A DNA stretch of 51,738 bases, from NCBI GenBank assembly GCA_947167835.1, contig CAMVJO010000002.1, positions 1 to 51,738 of the forward strand, in the 5' to 3' direction. Every line of letters begins with the position of its first letter. Position 1 is the first letter of the stretch. A model generated the notes under the pieces. That model was not told where the DNA came from. It ran no database searches and saw only the letters and a list, made by a program, of their open reading frames with translations. Position numbers and translations under genes: made by a program. Shown here one piece after another: positions 29,192 through 38,594 of the stretch. The stretch is from an uncultured Prevotellaceae bacterium. GTDB taxonomy: Bacteria > Bacteroidota > Bacteroidia > Bacteroidales > Bacteroidaceae.

Positions 29192-30766
29192 ATGATGAAG
29201 AAAAGTTTGATATTACTGCTGATGCTGCTGAGCTTTTTTGGTGCAGCGGCACAAAACGTGACAGTAGCTGTGTTTAGTCTGAATGATTTCCACGGCGCTT
29301 TTTTGCGCGACGACCGCAAAAATATAAAAGGTGCGGCTGCGGTGGCGCAAACGTTGAGAAACTTGCAGGAACTGTACCCTTATAATGTGACAGTGTCGGC
29401 TGGAGATAATTTCGGAGGCAGTTATTTCTATAATGTGACGAAGGGCCGGACTTTACCTCTGTTTTTTCAGACAGCAGGTATTGAACTTTCTGCCGTTGGC
29501 AACCATGAATTTGACGATGGCTTGGTGAAACTGGCCGATAAGTGGAGCAAATGGCGTCCTGAAGGCTGGAATCTGAAATATGTCTGCGCAAACGTGACAG
29601 AAAAGGCAACGGGAAAAATTCCTTCTTACTTCCAACCTACGGCTACTGTCAGCATACCGCTGTCGGAGACGAAGCAAATAAAAGTTGGCTTCGTGGGACT
29701 GGCAACTTCCAACACCCCATTTCAGGTTTCATCGGGCAAAGTCGATGCGCTCTCGTTCAACGGAGATTATACCTCGGTCGTCAATCAGTATAAGTCGGAG
29801 ATAGCCGATGCCGACATCCGACTTTTGCTCATGCACATCGGGACAAATATGAAAGACGGCGCACCAATCTGGGCAGACCGCGACTCTGCAAATATTTCCT
29901 CGTTCAACGATCGCGATTTCCACGGCCTACTGACAGGACACTCCCATGAAGCTGTCGTTGGCACGATAAATTCTAATGATTACCCCGTAGTTCAAGGACA
30001 TTGGCACGGCAATTATATCAATATCATCCGATTTACGGTCGATACTGTCGCCATGCGTGTGTTGAAAGCCGAACCTGAAATTATTTCCGTGAACGAAAAC
30101 ATTCGTTTGGACGACACTTGCAAACGTTTCGAGGCCGTCTGCGATTCATTAGTCCGCCATACGAAAGTGGGAGGCTACAATATGGATCAGGTAATCGGCA
30201 CTATCGAAGAAGAAATCATACATGATAGAAGCGATAAGTACAAAAAGACGAAAATTGGCGAGGCTGTTTGCCGTGCTTACGCCGAAACCGTTCGCGAAAA
30301 GGGTGGTTTCGGAAAGAATGAACCCATTATCGGATTAAGTCACTTCGGTAGTATTCGCAGTGGCTTCCCTAAAGGAACTTTGCGCGTTATTGATGCGGGC
30401 GAAACCTTGCCTTTCGAGAATACGCTCTGTCCTTTCTATATTTCCGGCCGCGTCCTGAAAGAATTAGTCAGTTATGGTTTTCACAATATGAAATATGGCT
30501 GGCTACAGACCGGATGGCTAAAAATAGAAACCGATGCAAATCAGAATGTCAAGCGACTTATCATCCAGACTCCCGGAGGTAAAAACATCAAAGTCAAGGA
30601 TAACGGGAAATACATCTTCGTTGTAGATAGTTATATGGCCGGTGGCGGCGATGGCTACGACAAGAAATATTTTGATCCCGAGAATAAACTGAAGATTGAC
30701 GGACTTCCCGTAACCACTGGCGCCTTTATCGATTACCTCATCCGCAATAAGGCAAAAATAGACTGA
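29192..30766 (+). CDS. 5'-nucleotidase/metallophosphatase (UshA-like), second paralogue
   Basis: SLNDFHGAFLRDD, GDNFGGSYF, GNHEFDDG, GHSHEAV. Confidence 0.9.
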   Translation: MMKKSLILLLMLLSFFGAAAQNVTVAVFSLNDFHGAFLRDDRKNIKGAAAVAQTLRNLQELYPYNVTVSAGDNFGGSYFYNVTKGRTLPLFFQTAGIELSAVGNHEFDDGLVKLADKWSKWRPEGWNLKYVCANVTEKATGKIPSYFQPTATVSIPLSETKQIKVGFVGLATSNTPFQVSSGKVDALSFNGDYTSVVNQYKSEIADADIRLLLMHIGTNMKDGAPIWADRDSANISSFNDRDFHGLLTGHSHEAVVGTINSNDYPVVQGHWHGNYINIIRFTVDTVAMRVLKAEPEIISVNENIRLDDTCKRFEAVCDSLVRHTKVGGYNMDQVIGTIEEEIIHDRSDKYKKTKIGEAVCRAYAETVREKGGFGKNEPIIGLSHFGSIRSGFPKGTLRVIDAGETLPFENTLCPFYISGRVLKELVSYGFHNMKYGWLQTGWLKIETDANQNVKRLIIQTPGGKNIKVKDNGKYIFVVDSYMAGGGDGYDKKYFDPENKLKIDGLPVTTGAFIDYLIRNKAKID

Positions 30767-30843
30767 CATTCCTTTCTCGCTCACGCGCGTATTTATTTAA
30801 AAAGGAGTGTATGAAGAATTATTAGTCCACACTTTCAAAGAAT

Positions 30844-31971
30844 ATGTCACTGATAGCTTATCCTCCCAAGCTGCCGCATACCGATATCGACATGGATATG
30901 TTTTTGCAGTCGGGGCCAGACGATCCTATCCGTCGTTTCAAGCGCACGCTGCCCGCAGAATGGTTTCCGCAGAGCGGCATACAGCTCACTTGGCCGCACA
31001 AAGATACCGATTGGGCGTATATGCTGCAAGATATCACAGAGTGTTACATACGGATGGCCTACGAAATCGCTACGCGTGAGCGGCTTATCATCGTGACTCC
31101 CGACGTGAAATCCGTACAGTCCCTGCTTAACGAGCGTTTGCCACGACGTGCTACCGACAATATCGTTTATATGGAATGTCCTACCGACGATACCTGGGCG
31201 CGCGACCATGCTTTTCTGACGGTGGTGGGAGGTAGCGGAGCCGAACTGCTGGATTTCCGTTTCAATGGCTGGGGCGGTAAGTTTGAAGCCCGACAAGATA
31301 ATGCTATCAACCGACATTTGTATGAAAGCGGGCTGGTAAAAGGACAGTATGTCGATCTTAACGATTTTGAACTCGAAGGCGGCAGCATAGAGAGCGACGG
31401 TATGGGAACCATTCTCACTACTACCTCATGTGTGCTCAACGAAAACAGGAATAATGGCGATGCTATCGGCATCAGTACCCGACTTACGGAACTTTTGGGC
31501 GCAGAACAGATACTCTGGCTCCGACACGGGCATTTGGAGGGCGACGATACCGACGGACATATCGACACTCTGGCGCGTTTCTGTCCCGACAATCATATTG
31601 CCTACGTGAAATGTGAGGACCACTCCGACGAACATTACGAAGACCTCCGACTTATGGAAGAGGAACTCATGGCTTTCAGAACTTTGCGCGGAACGCCCTA
31701 TCAGTTAGTGCCGCTTCCCATGCCCGATGCCATATATGACGAAGAAGGGCAGCGACTTCCCGCTACTTATGCCAACTTCCTCATTATGAATCACGCCATT
31801 CTGTTGCCTACATACCGCCAAACCGAGAATGACGAGCGCGCAAAAAAGGCTTTGCAACGACTTTTCCCGAAATACGACGTGGTGGGAATAGATGCCGTCC
31901 CGCTTATTCAGCAACACGGCTCCATTCATTGCGCCACGATGCAATATCCCAAAACAGTAATCCCAACATAA
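30844..31971 (+). CDS. aguA: Agmatine deiminase
   Basis: Peptidylarginine-deiminase family: PTDDTWARDHAFL, FELEGGSIESDG, HGHLEGDDTDGHIDTLARF. Confidence 0.9.
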   Translation: MSLIAYPPKLPHTDIDMDMFLQSGPDDPIRRFKRTLPAEWFPQSGIQLTWPHKDTDWAYMLQDITECYIRMAYEIATRERLIIVTPDVKSVQSLLNERLPRRATDNIVYMECPTDDTWARDHAFLTVVGGSGAELLDFRFNGWGGKFEARQDNAINRHLYESGLVKGQYVDLNDFELEGGSIESDGMGTILTTTSCVLNENRNNGDAIGISTRLTELLGAEQILWLRHGHLEGDDTDGHIDTLARFCPDNHIAYVKCEDHSDEHYEDLRLMEEELMAFRTLRGTPYQLVPLPMPDAIYDEEGQRLPATYANFLIMNHAILLPTYRQTENDERAKKALQRLFPKYDVVGIDAVPLIQQHGSIHCATMQYPKTVIPT

Positions 31972-31991
31972 GTTTTTTTCTGACACAGCAC

Positions 31992-32879
31992 ATGAAAATT
32001 GCAGTCATACAATATGCCCCTACGACCGATGCGCAGGAAAATCGCAGGCGTCTTGGTGAGAAAATAGGCGAGGCAGCCGCTAAAGGTGCCGAACTTGTAG
32101 TGTTACAAGAGCTACATGACACACCATATTTCTGCCAAACCGAAAATGTGGACCTGTTTAATCTGGCCACTCCCATACCTGGCGAAGCAACTGCCTATTA
32201 TAGTGAAGCAGCCCGCCGACATCATGTGGTTTTAGTCACCAGTCTGTTTGAAAAGCGCGCAGCTGGACTTTATCACAACACCGCCGTTGTGTTTGAAAAG
32301 GACGGTAGTGTGGCAGGGCAGTACAGAAAAATGCACATTCCCGACGATCCTGCCTATTATGAGAAGTTTTATTTCACTCCTGGCGACATAGGTTTCCGTC
32401 CCATCGACACCAGTGTAGGACGCCTCGGCGTTCAGGTTTGTTGGGACCAGTGGTATCCTGAGGGAGCGCGACTTATGGCTTTGGCCGGCGCCGATATCCT
32501 GATTTATCCCACCGCTATAGGTTATGCTGCCGAAGATACGCCCGAAGAGCAGGCACGTCAGCGACAGGCGTGGCAACTTGTACAACGTGGACACGCCGTT
32601 GCCAATGGTTTGCCCGTCGTAACGGTAAATCGCACAGGATTTGAACCCGACCCCAGCGGACAAACCGCAGGAATACGCTTTTGGGGCACAAGTTTTGTGT
32701 GCGGTCCGCAAGGAGAACTCCTATATGAAGCTCCGCAAGACGAGGAAACCGTAGAAATAGTGGAGGTCGATATGCAGCGCAGTGAACAAGTGCGTCGCTG
32801 GTGGCCATTTCTGCGCGACCGCCGCATAGAGAATTATGGAAACCTCACTTGTCGGTTTATTGACGAGGGAGAAGAGTAG
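31992..32879 (+). CDS. aguB: N-carbamoylputrescine amidase
   Basis: Nitrilase fold: LVVLQELHDTPYF, YRKMHIPDDPAYYEKFYFTPGD, VQVCWDQWYPEGAR. Confidence 0.93.
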   Translation: MKIAVIQYAPTTDAQENRRRLGEKIGEAAAKGAELVVLQELHDTPYFCQTENVDLFNLATPIPGEATAYYSEAARRHHVVLVTSLFEKRAAGLYHNTAVVFEKDGSVAGQYRKMHIPDDPAYYEKFYFTPGDIGFRPIDTSVGRLGVQVCWDQWYPEGARLMALAGADILIYPTAIGYAAEDTPEEQARQRQAWQLVQRGHAVANGLPVVTVNRTGFEPDPSGQTAGIRFWGTSFVCGPQGELLYEAPQDEETVEIVEVDMQRSEQVRRWWPFLRDRRIENYGNLTCRFIDEGEE

Positions 32880-32909
32880 ATTTTGCAGGGACTCTCAATG
32901 CGCTTTTTG

Positions 32910-33000
32910 GGGGGAAATGGGGAAAATGGGCAATTTGGGCAATATGGGCTCGGAGATACAAAAATTTATCTCCGAGCTATTTTTTTTCTTGTCTCGGGAG
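32910..33000 (+). repeat. Composite repeat copy E (truncated: 9-bp module + short CTCSGAG part)
   Basis: GGGGAAAAT GGGCAATTT GGGCAATAT GGGCTCGGAGATA...TTATCTCCGAGCTATTT. Confidence 0.75.
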
Positions 33001-33002
33001 TA

Positions 33003-33038
33003 AAAAAACGAAAGCCTAAATTGTCTTAGACTTTCGCT
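33003..33038 (-). terminator. Terminator downstream of WG-repeat gene
   Basis: CGAAAGcCTAAattgtcTTAGaCTTTCG flanked by A7 (T7 on minus strand). Confidence 0.7.
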
Positions 33039-33080
33039 CTTAAATGATTTTTTGTCTGACTAAATGTCCGTATGTGCCGC

Positions 33081-34958
33081 TTATTCTGCAACTGCAACGG
33101 AGTCAGCAGTCGCTGCTTCGACGGGTTGTGCGTAATCTAAGTCGTAAGAGTCGTCAGATGCTCCGTCTTTCACATTTTCGAAAGACGAGATATCCACATC
33201 GTAGGGATCTCCTTTGAAAACATGGATTAAAACTCTGTTACCTGCGTTTGCAACGAAGATAGCCTTCTCATAGTCAAGTTGTGCTACGAAGGCATTTCTG
33301 TTTGACTTGACTTCGCTACCCAGATCTTCAGCTTTTTTCTTGACGGCTTGGTACAAATCCTTCATTTTGTCGCTAAGTTTGCCGCTGTTTCCGATTGTGA
33401 CGAAGATTTGTCTGGGAGTAATTGACTTGAATCGCTGTCCAACGGTCTTATCCCAGCTGTATGAATAGCCATAGTAGGATTCCGTGACGCGTTCCTTGAT
33501 ATCTTCCGTCATATCTTCGCTATATATCACTTCATATTCCACACCTGTGCCGTTACTTAGCTTCAAGTTACCCGTAATGTTGCTTCTATAGCGATATTCT
33601 TCGGCCTTCGGTTCGTAATCTATATCTACTTCGCCCAATTCCATCATGTGTTTAAGCGCAGCTGCGGGTTCTAAATCGAGAGTGAAGTCCAAAATGCCTT
33701 TATCCGTTATCTTCAGTTCGTTTACCAAGGTTTTGAAATCAACATAGTCGCTTTCTACCCACAAATTTCCGTAACCAAAACTTACTTCGTAGATATCCGG
33801 TGTTTTTTTCTTGATTTCCCCCTTTCTATCCATGAGCGAATATTCGTGATCGTCGTCCTTTACGAAGCAATAGTCGCTTCCTTCGAAGAAAGGAAGGATG
33901 TCTTTATATTCGTCGTCAATGATTTCGTTGCCATCCAAGTCGATAACGATATATCCGTCGTCATCTTTTTTCTTGGCAGCCAGCAAGTCATCATCAATGA
34001 AGAAGAGGTCTTCGTATTTTGCGCGCAAAACGATTTCACCTTCCAAGTCCATAACGCCTTTTTCGTAATCTTTGTTGGAAAAGGTGACATAATTTCCGCG
34101 CATACTCGTATTGGGATAGATATCGTCGTCATTTCCGATATTGATGTGGCGGAATTTGGTGGAAGGTCCGACAACCCATTCACCTTTTTCGTCTAATAGT
34201 CCGCAAGCCTCGTCTCCGTCTTTATCAACTGAGCCTGCCATAACGCCAGATGCGAAACAACCGCCGTATTTGGGGATTTTTGACAACTTAAATGAGCCCA
34301 ATTCCTTGCCTGCGGGCGTCATAATACTGGCTTCGCGCTTGTCTTCATACTTATCCTCGCTGCCAAAATCCTTCATGCTCTTCATTTTCTCTTTTTCGGC
34401 ACGGATGCCCACCGTTTTGCCATCGGAAACAAGATAGAGTGAGGCATATTCGGCAGGGATTGTCACTTTGCCGTCGGTATCTACCAGACCATATTTATTT
34501 CCTGCCTGAAAAACGGCATAACCGTTGTAGAAGACCGACATACCTGTGACGGGAACTCCATCAACCTCGTCGAAAGTGAATTTTACCTTGCCGTCTTTGT
34601 CAATAACGTCGATGGGTTTTCCGGGTTCTACGGCCGGTGTCACATCATCGTTGAACAAACCGATGGCTTTGTAGTCAGTTTTATTGACACGCGTAGGCTT
34701 TTTCTTCGTAGGTTCGTAGAGTTCGTAGAGACCGTCCTCGTTTTCCACCGTAAAGCGGTCATTAACGACAGCACTCGGCCTTTTGCTGAATTCTTCTTTG
34801 TACAAAACTTCGCCATCTATGCTAATCAGTCCCCAATCGCCGCCTTCTTCTTCCTGATAAGGGAGGTATTCAACCTTAGACTTGTTGAAAAACATGCAAC
34901 TGCTGAACATGGTTGAGGCAAGCAGGAGCAAAATGGAGAAGATACGAATATGTTTCAT
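33081..34958 (-). CDS. WG-repeat-containing lipoprotein
   Basis: Lipobox LLASTMFSSC; repeats such as DWGLISIDGEVLY, KYGLVDTDGKVTIPAEY. Confidence 0.85.
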   Translation of the reverse strand: MKHIRIFSILLLLASTMFSSCMFFNKSKVEYLPYQEEEGGDWGLISIDGEVLYKEEFSKRPSAVVNDRFTVENEDGLYELYEPTKKKPTRVNKTDYKAIGLFNDDVTPAVEPGKPIDVIDKDGKVKFTFDEVDGVPVTGMSVFYNGYAVFQAGNKYGLVDTDGKVTIPAEYASLYLVSDGKTVGIRAEKEKMKSMKDFGSEDKYEDKREASIMTPAGKELGSFKLSKIPKYGGCFASGVMAGSVDKDGDEACGLLDEKGEWVVGPSTKFRHINIGNDDDIYPNTSMRGNYVTFSNKDYEKGVMDLEGEIVLRAKYEDLFFIDDDLLAAKKKDDDGYIVIDLDGNEIIDDEYKDILPFFEGSDYCFVKDDDHEYSLMDRKGEIKKKTPDIYEVSFGYGNLWVESDYVDFKTLVNELKITDKGILDFTLDLEPAAALKHMMELGEVDIDYEPKAEEYRYRSNITGNLKLSNGTGVEYEVIYSEDMTEDIKERVTESYYGYSYSWDKTVGQRFKSITPRQIFVTIGNSGKLSDKMKDLYQAVKKKAEDLGSEVKSNRNAFVAQLDYEKAIFVANAGNRVLIHVFKGDPYDVDISSFENVKDGASDDSYDLDYAQPVEAATADSVAVAE

Positions 34959-35001
34959 GGTATTTCGGAGTAGATAATAAAAATGTGAGCAAGAAAGTTA
35001 A

Positions 35002-35187
35002 GGGTTGTTCTAATAATTAGGCTGTTTTGATTATTCAAAGATTTTTGAGTGATTTTGTTTTTAATTTTGCAGAAGCATAGCAAGCTATGGTTCAAGGAAT
35101 TAAAGACGAAAGCGCCAAAAAGATTGAAAAATCATACAGACCATAAAAGAACTTCCCAATATTTTAAACTAATTCTTAGAACAACCC
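35002..35187 (+). mobile_element. MITE-like element copy 5 (186 bp, diverged subfamily)
   Basis: GGGTTGTTCTAATAATTAGG...CTAATTCTTAGAACAACCC; flanked by TTAA/TTAA (34998-35001, 35188-35191). Confidence 0.92.
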
Positions 35188-35796
35188 TTAAAGTAATCCC
35201 TCAACGGCTTCGCGCACTCGCTGCATATCTTCGGTAGGTTCGAAGCGTTGCACGGGATGTCCGTCTCGGTCGATAAGGAACTTGGTGAAATTCCATTTGA
35301 TGTCGGGATTCTTGTCGAAATCCGGGTTCTGTGCCCTGAACATCTGGTCTAAACGTTGTCCAAATGGGTTATTGAGATCGAAACCGCGGAAGGGCAGTTT
35401 GCTTTTCAGATAGGAAAAGAGCGGAGTGGCGTCCGGTCCGTTCACACATACCTTGTCAAATTGCGGAAAGGTGACTTGAAAATGCTCCGTGCAGAAGCTC
35501 TGAATGGTATGTATGTCACCAGGAGCCTGAGTGCCGAACTGATTGCACGGAAAGTCGAGAATGACGAATCCGCGTGCCTTGAACTTGTTGTAGAGTGCTT
35601 CCAACTCTTTGTATTGTGGCGTGAAACCGCAATGAGTGGCGGTATTTACCACAAGAATAACTTGTCCTTTGTAAGTATCCATGCACACTTCCTGGGCAGC
35701 GGCGTTGCGTGCCGTGAAACCGTAGATGTCACTCTGCGCTGCTGCCTTGAAAGAAATGAAAGTGAGCAGGAAAAATAAAATAGTCAGCCTCTTCAT
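35188..35796 (-). CDS. Glutathione peroxidase (Cys type)
   Basis: VVNTATHCGFTPQYKELEALY; DFPCNQFGTQAPG; KWNFTKFLIDRDG. Confidence 0.93.
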   Translation of the reverse strand: MKRLTILFFLLTFISFKAAAQSDIYGFTARNAAAQEVCMDTYKGQVILVVNTATHCGFTPQYKELEALYNKFKARGFVILDFPCNQFGTQAPGDIHTIQSFCTEHFQVTFPQFDKVCVNGPDATPLFSYLKSKLPFRGFDLNNPFGQRLDQMFRAQNPDFDKNPDIKWNFTKFLIDRDGHPVQRFEPTEDMQRVREAVEGLL

Positions 35797-35805
35797 AAGA
35801 AAACC

Positions 35806-36888
35806 TTATTTGAAAATTTCAGCAAGTCTGTCCAACATCGCTTCGCCACGCAGGTCTTTTGCAATAATCACGCCCTGCGGATCAACAAGTAAGGTAGCAG
35901 GAATGGATCTTATGCCATAAACCTGTCCGGCCAGGCAATCCCAACCTTTAAGGTCGCTCAAATGAATCCAATCCATCTGTTTGCGTTTGATAGCTCCTAC
36001 CCAATTTGCGCGATTGTTGTCAAAAGAAAGACCAACTATGTCGAAACCTTTGGAATGATAGAGCTCGTATGCTTTCTTTACGTTAGGAAGTTCAGCCATG
36101 CAGGGACCGCACCAACTTGCCCAGAAATCTATCAGGACATATCGGCCTTTTCCCACGTATTCGCTCAGCTTGTGAGATTTACCCAAGGTATCCGGCATCT
36201 CTAAGTCGGTAAACATTTTGCCAATTTCCGACTTCTTTTTCGTTTCCACCATTTCGATGATAGGTTTTACGTAGGAATGTTTGGTGTAAGCGGCATTAAG
36301 AGCCAAGATGTCGTCCAAATCTTTTTCTTCCATTTGGAGCGCGTATGCCCGAAGCACGAAAGCCGGATAGAGCATGGAGGTATCTTCTTTTAGCACCTTC
36401 TTTACGATTTTCAGCGAGGCATCCATCACATTTTGTGCCTTGGCCTGAAATGCTGCCACCTCTTCTTTTGGAAGTTCCTGCCCAGCCGCTCTTTTTTGCA
36501 TCAGGGCATCGTATTCTTTCATCAGAGGCGCTTCGATTTCGTCCAGAGATTTATTGAATTCGTTCAGCTTCTGCGTTTCTTTTCCGCCCGAAGCCGTTTT
36601 GTTAATCAGGTCAATTTTCACATTTCCCTCGCAGAAAAACGCAACGGTGCGGGGTTTCTGAGGAGTTTCCATGAAGTAAGCCGTCATAAATGGCTGATTG
36701 TTGGTCGTACCTGCGAACTGGAACTTACCGTCGCGGCTTACTTTTACGCTATCTACCTGCCGAGTTTCGAGATTTTGGAGATAAACGGTTTTTGTTCCGG
36801 CAGGAGCTAAGCCTTCTACCTTGTAACTCTGAGAATATCCCAGTTGTGTGAAAATAGCCAGGATTCCGATAAAAAATAATCTTTTCAT
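35806..36888 (-). CDS. TlpA-like thioredoxin-fold protein (AhpC/TSA) with DUF4369-like N-terminus
   Basis: LIDFWASWCGPCMAELPNVKKAY; signal peptide. Confidence 0.88.
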   Translation of the reverse strand: MKRLFFIGILAIFTQLGYSQSYKVEGLAPAGTKTVYLQNLETRQVDSVKVSRDGKFQFAGTTNNQPFMTAYFMETPQKPRTVAFFCEGNVKIDLINKTASGGKETQKLNEFNKSLDEIEAPLMKEYDALMQKRAAGQELPKEEVAAFQAKAQNVMDASLKIVKKVLKEDTSMLYPAFVLRAYALQMEEKDLDDILALNAAYTKHSYVKPIIEMVETKKKSEIGKMFTDLEMPDTLGKSHKLSEYVGKGRYVLIDFWASWCGPCMAELPNVKKAYELYHSKGFDIVGLSFDNNRANWVGAIKRKQMDWIHLSDLKGWDCLAGQVYGIRSIPATLLVDPQGVIIAKDLRGEAMLDRLAEIFK

Positions 36889-36998
36889 TTTTGTGTTTTA
36901 TTTCGTTTATAATCTTTTCATTCAGCGCGAAATTAGCAAAAAAAGCAGTTACGTACAAAAAATAGCACGGAGAAATGGTTGTTTCGGCAAAAAATCAT

Positions 36999-37006
36999 TA
37001 CTTTTG
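36999..37006 (+). promoter_or_regulatory. -7 element TACTTTTG upstream of GT gene
   Basis: TAnnTTTG match 29 nt before ATG 37036. Confidence 0.5.
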
Positions 37007-37035
37007 CTTGTGTAAAAACTAAAAACGCCGTATTC

Positions 37036-37782
37036 ATGGTAAAAAGTGACAGTTTGGTAATCATTCCAACCTATAACGAAAAAGAAAATATCGAGAGAAT
37101 TATCCGTGCCGTCTTTGCACTTGAAAAAAGTTTCCATATACTCATTATTGACGACGGATCTCCCGACGGTACTGCGCAGATTGTGAAAAATCTGATGCAG
37201 GAAGAATTTGCAGACCGCCTGTTTCTGGTAGAACGCTCGGGGAAATTAGGTCTGGGAACGGCATATATCCGCGGTTTCAAGTGGGCTTTGGAACGCGACT
37301 ACGAATATATCTTTGAAATGGATGCCGACTTCAGTCACGATCCCCATGATTTGCCGCGCCTATACGCCGCCGTTACTACGGAAGGCGGGGATGTCTCGGT
37401 GGGTTCCCGATATGTCACAGGAGTGAACGTAGTAAACTGGCCAATGGGTCGTGTTTTGATGAGTTACTTCGCTTCAAAATATGTTCGCCTCGTCACGGGT
37501 ATTCCTATTCACGACACTACGGCAGGATTTGTATGCTATAAACGCAAAGTGCTCGAGACTATCGACCTTGATGCCATACGTTTCAAGGGATATGCCTTCC
37601 AGATTGAAATGAAGTTCACCGCTTATACTTTAGGCTTCAAAGTAAAAGAAGTAAGTGTCATATTCGTTAATCGACAGGAAGGAACAAGCAAAATGTCCGG
37701 CGGCATTTTCAGCGAAGCGCTCTTTGGTGTGATGAAATTGAAGGCAGCAAAAATGTTCGGAAAGATAAAACCAAAAAAGTAA
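37036..37782 (+). CDS. Polyprenol monophosphomannose synthase-like GT2
   Basis: IIPTYNEKENIERII; IIDDGSPDGTA; EMDADFSHDP; DTTAGFVCYKR. Confidence 0.9.
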   Translation: MVKSDSLVIIPTYNEKENIERIIRAVFALEKSFHILIIDDGSPDGTAQIVKNLMQEEFADRLFLVERSGKLGLGTAYIRGFKWALERDYEYIFEMDADFSHDPHDLPRLYAAVTTEGGDVSVGSRYVTGVNVVNWPMGRVLMSYFASKYVRLVTGIPIHDTTAGFVCYKRKVLETIDLDAIRFKGYAFQIEMKFTAYTLGFKVKEVSVIFVNRQEGTSKMSGGIFSEALFGVMKLKAAKMFGKIKPKK

Positions 37783-37804
37783 CTCCCCACAAAAATCATA
37801 TATC

Positions 37805-38284
37805 ATGGACTACGAAAATAATAATACCGATTTCAATAACCAAAGTGCCCAACAACCCAACGAGAACGGGCAGCAGAATTGGCAACAAAACCAGCAAAAC
37901 TGGCAGCAAGGGCAGCAAAATCGCGTTTGCCCGTGTCAGTATTGCAATTACTCGCAGCAGAATTGGCAAGGCCAGCAACAAAATTGGCAGGGACCGCAGC
38001 AATCTTGGCAGCAGTCCCCACAAAATCATGCAGGCTCGGAGGAAAGACCGAGTACATACATGGTTTTGGCCATTCTAAGCACGGTATGCTGCTGTATCCC
38101 CTTCGGAATCGTTTCAATCGTCTATGCAAACAAAGTAGATACGCTTTGGTATCAAGGAATGTACGAGGAAGCCAGAAAGAGTTCCCGCAGAGCGCGTAAT
38201 TGGGCTTTGGCTTCAATTCTTACAACCATAGCATTTTACTTTTTGTATATTTTCTTTGCTATTATCATAGCAGCAATGAATTGA
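37805..38284 (+). CDS. CD225/dispanin-like membrane protein with Q/N/W-rich heptad-repeat N-terminus
   Basis: TYMVLAILSTVCCCIPFGIVSIVYANKVDTLWYQGMYEEARKSSRRARNWALAS; N-terminal heptads GQQNWQQ, NQQNWQQ, SQQNWQG. Confidence 0.85.
   Translation: MDYENNNTDFNNQSAQQPNENGQQNWQQNQQNWQQGQQNRVCPCQYCNYSQQNWQGQQQNWQGPQQSWQQSPQNHAGSEERPSTYMVLAILSTVCCCIPFGIVSIVYANKVDTLWYQGMYEEARKSSRRARNWALASILTTIAFYFLYIFFAIIIAAMN
37862..38040 (+). repeat. In-frame 21-bp coding array (8 heptads) in the CD225 gene
   Basis: TGG/CGC/TGC/CAT codons at 37880, 37901, 37922, 37943, 37964, 37985, 38006, 38027; all 21 bp apart. Confidence 0.9.
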
Positions 38285-38327
38285 AACAGCGGGGAAATCA
38301 GATTTAAATTCGACTTCCTGTAGAATA

Positions 38328-38580
38328 GTTCCGAGGTGCTCCCGGAGATGTCCGACATCTTTTCAGAGAAGTCCGTTATCTTTTTAGAGAAGTCCTACAT
38401 CTTTTGGGGATAGTCCGACAACTTCTTAGAAAAGTGAGGCATTCCTCTGAATAAGTCCGAGATAATTCAAAATAAGTCCGAGATAAAATAAAATAGTTCG
38501 GAGATAAAATAAAATAGTTCTGAGGTAATTTATAATAGCCCTGAGGTACGGAAAGATATATCCGACTATTTTCACATTAC
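38328..38580. repeat. Degenerate 21-bp tandem array (about 12 units, GTCCGAGATA-like)
   Basis: GTCC-type anchors 38328, 38350, 38371, 38392, 38413, 38434, 38455, 38476, 38496, 38517, 38538; mostly exact 21-bp steps. Confidence 0.9.
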
Positions 38581-38594
38581 TTTGCCATTAACGT

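Noticed and set aside
35188-35796. Possible selenocysteine glutathione peroxidase
   Set aside because: The catalytic position is Cys (NTATHCGFT) with no in-frame TGA.
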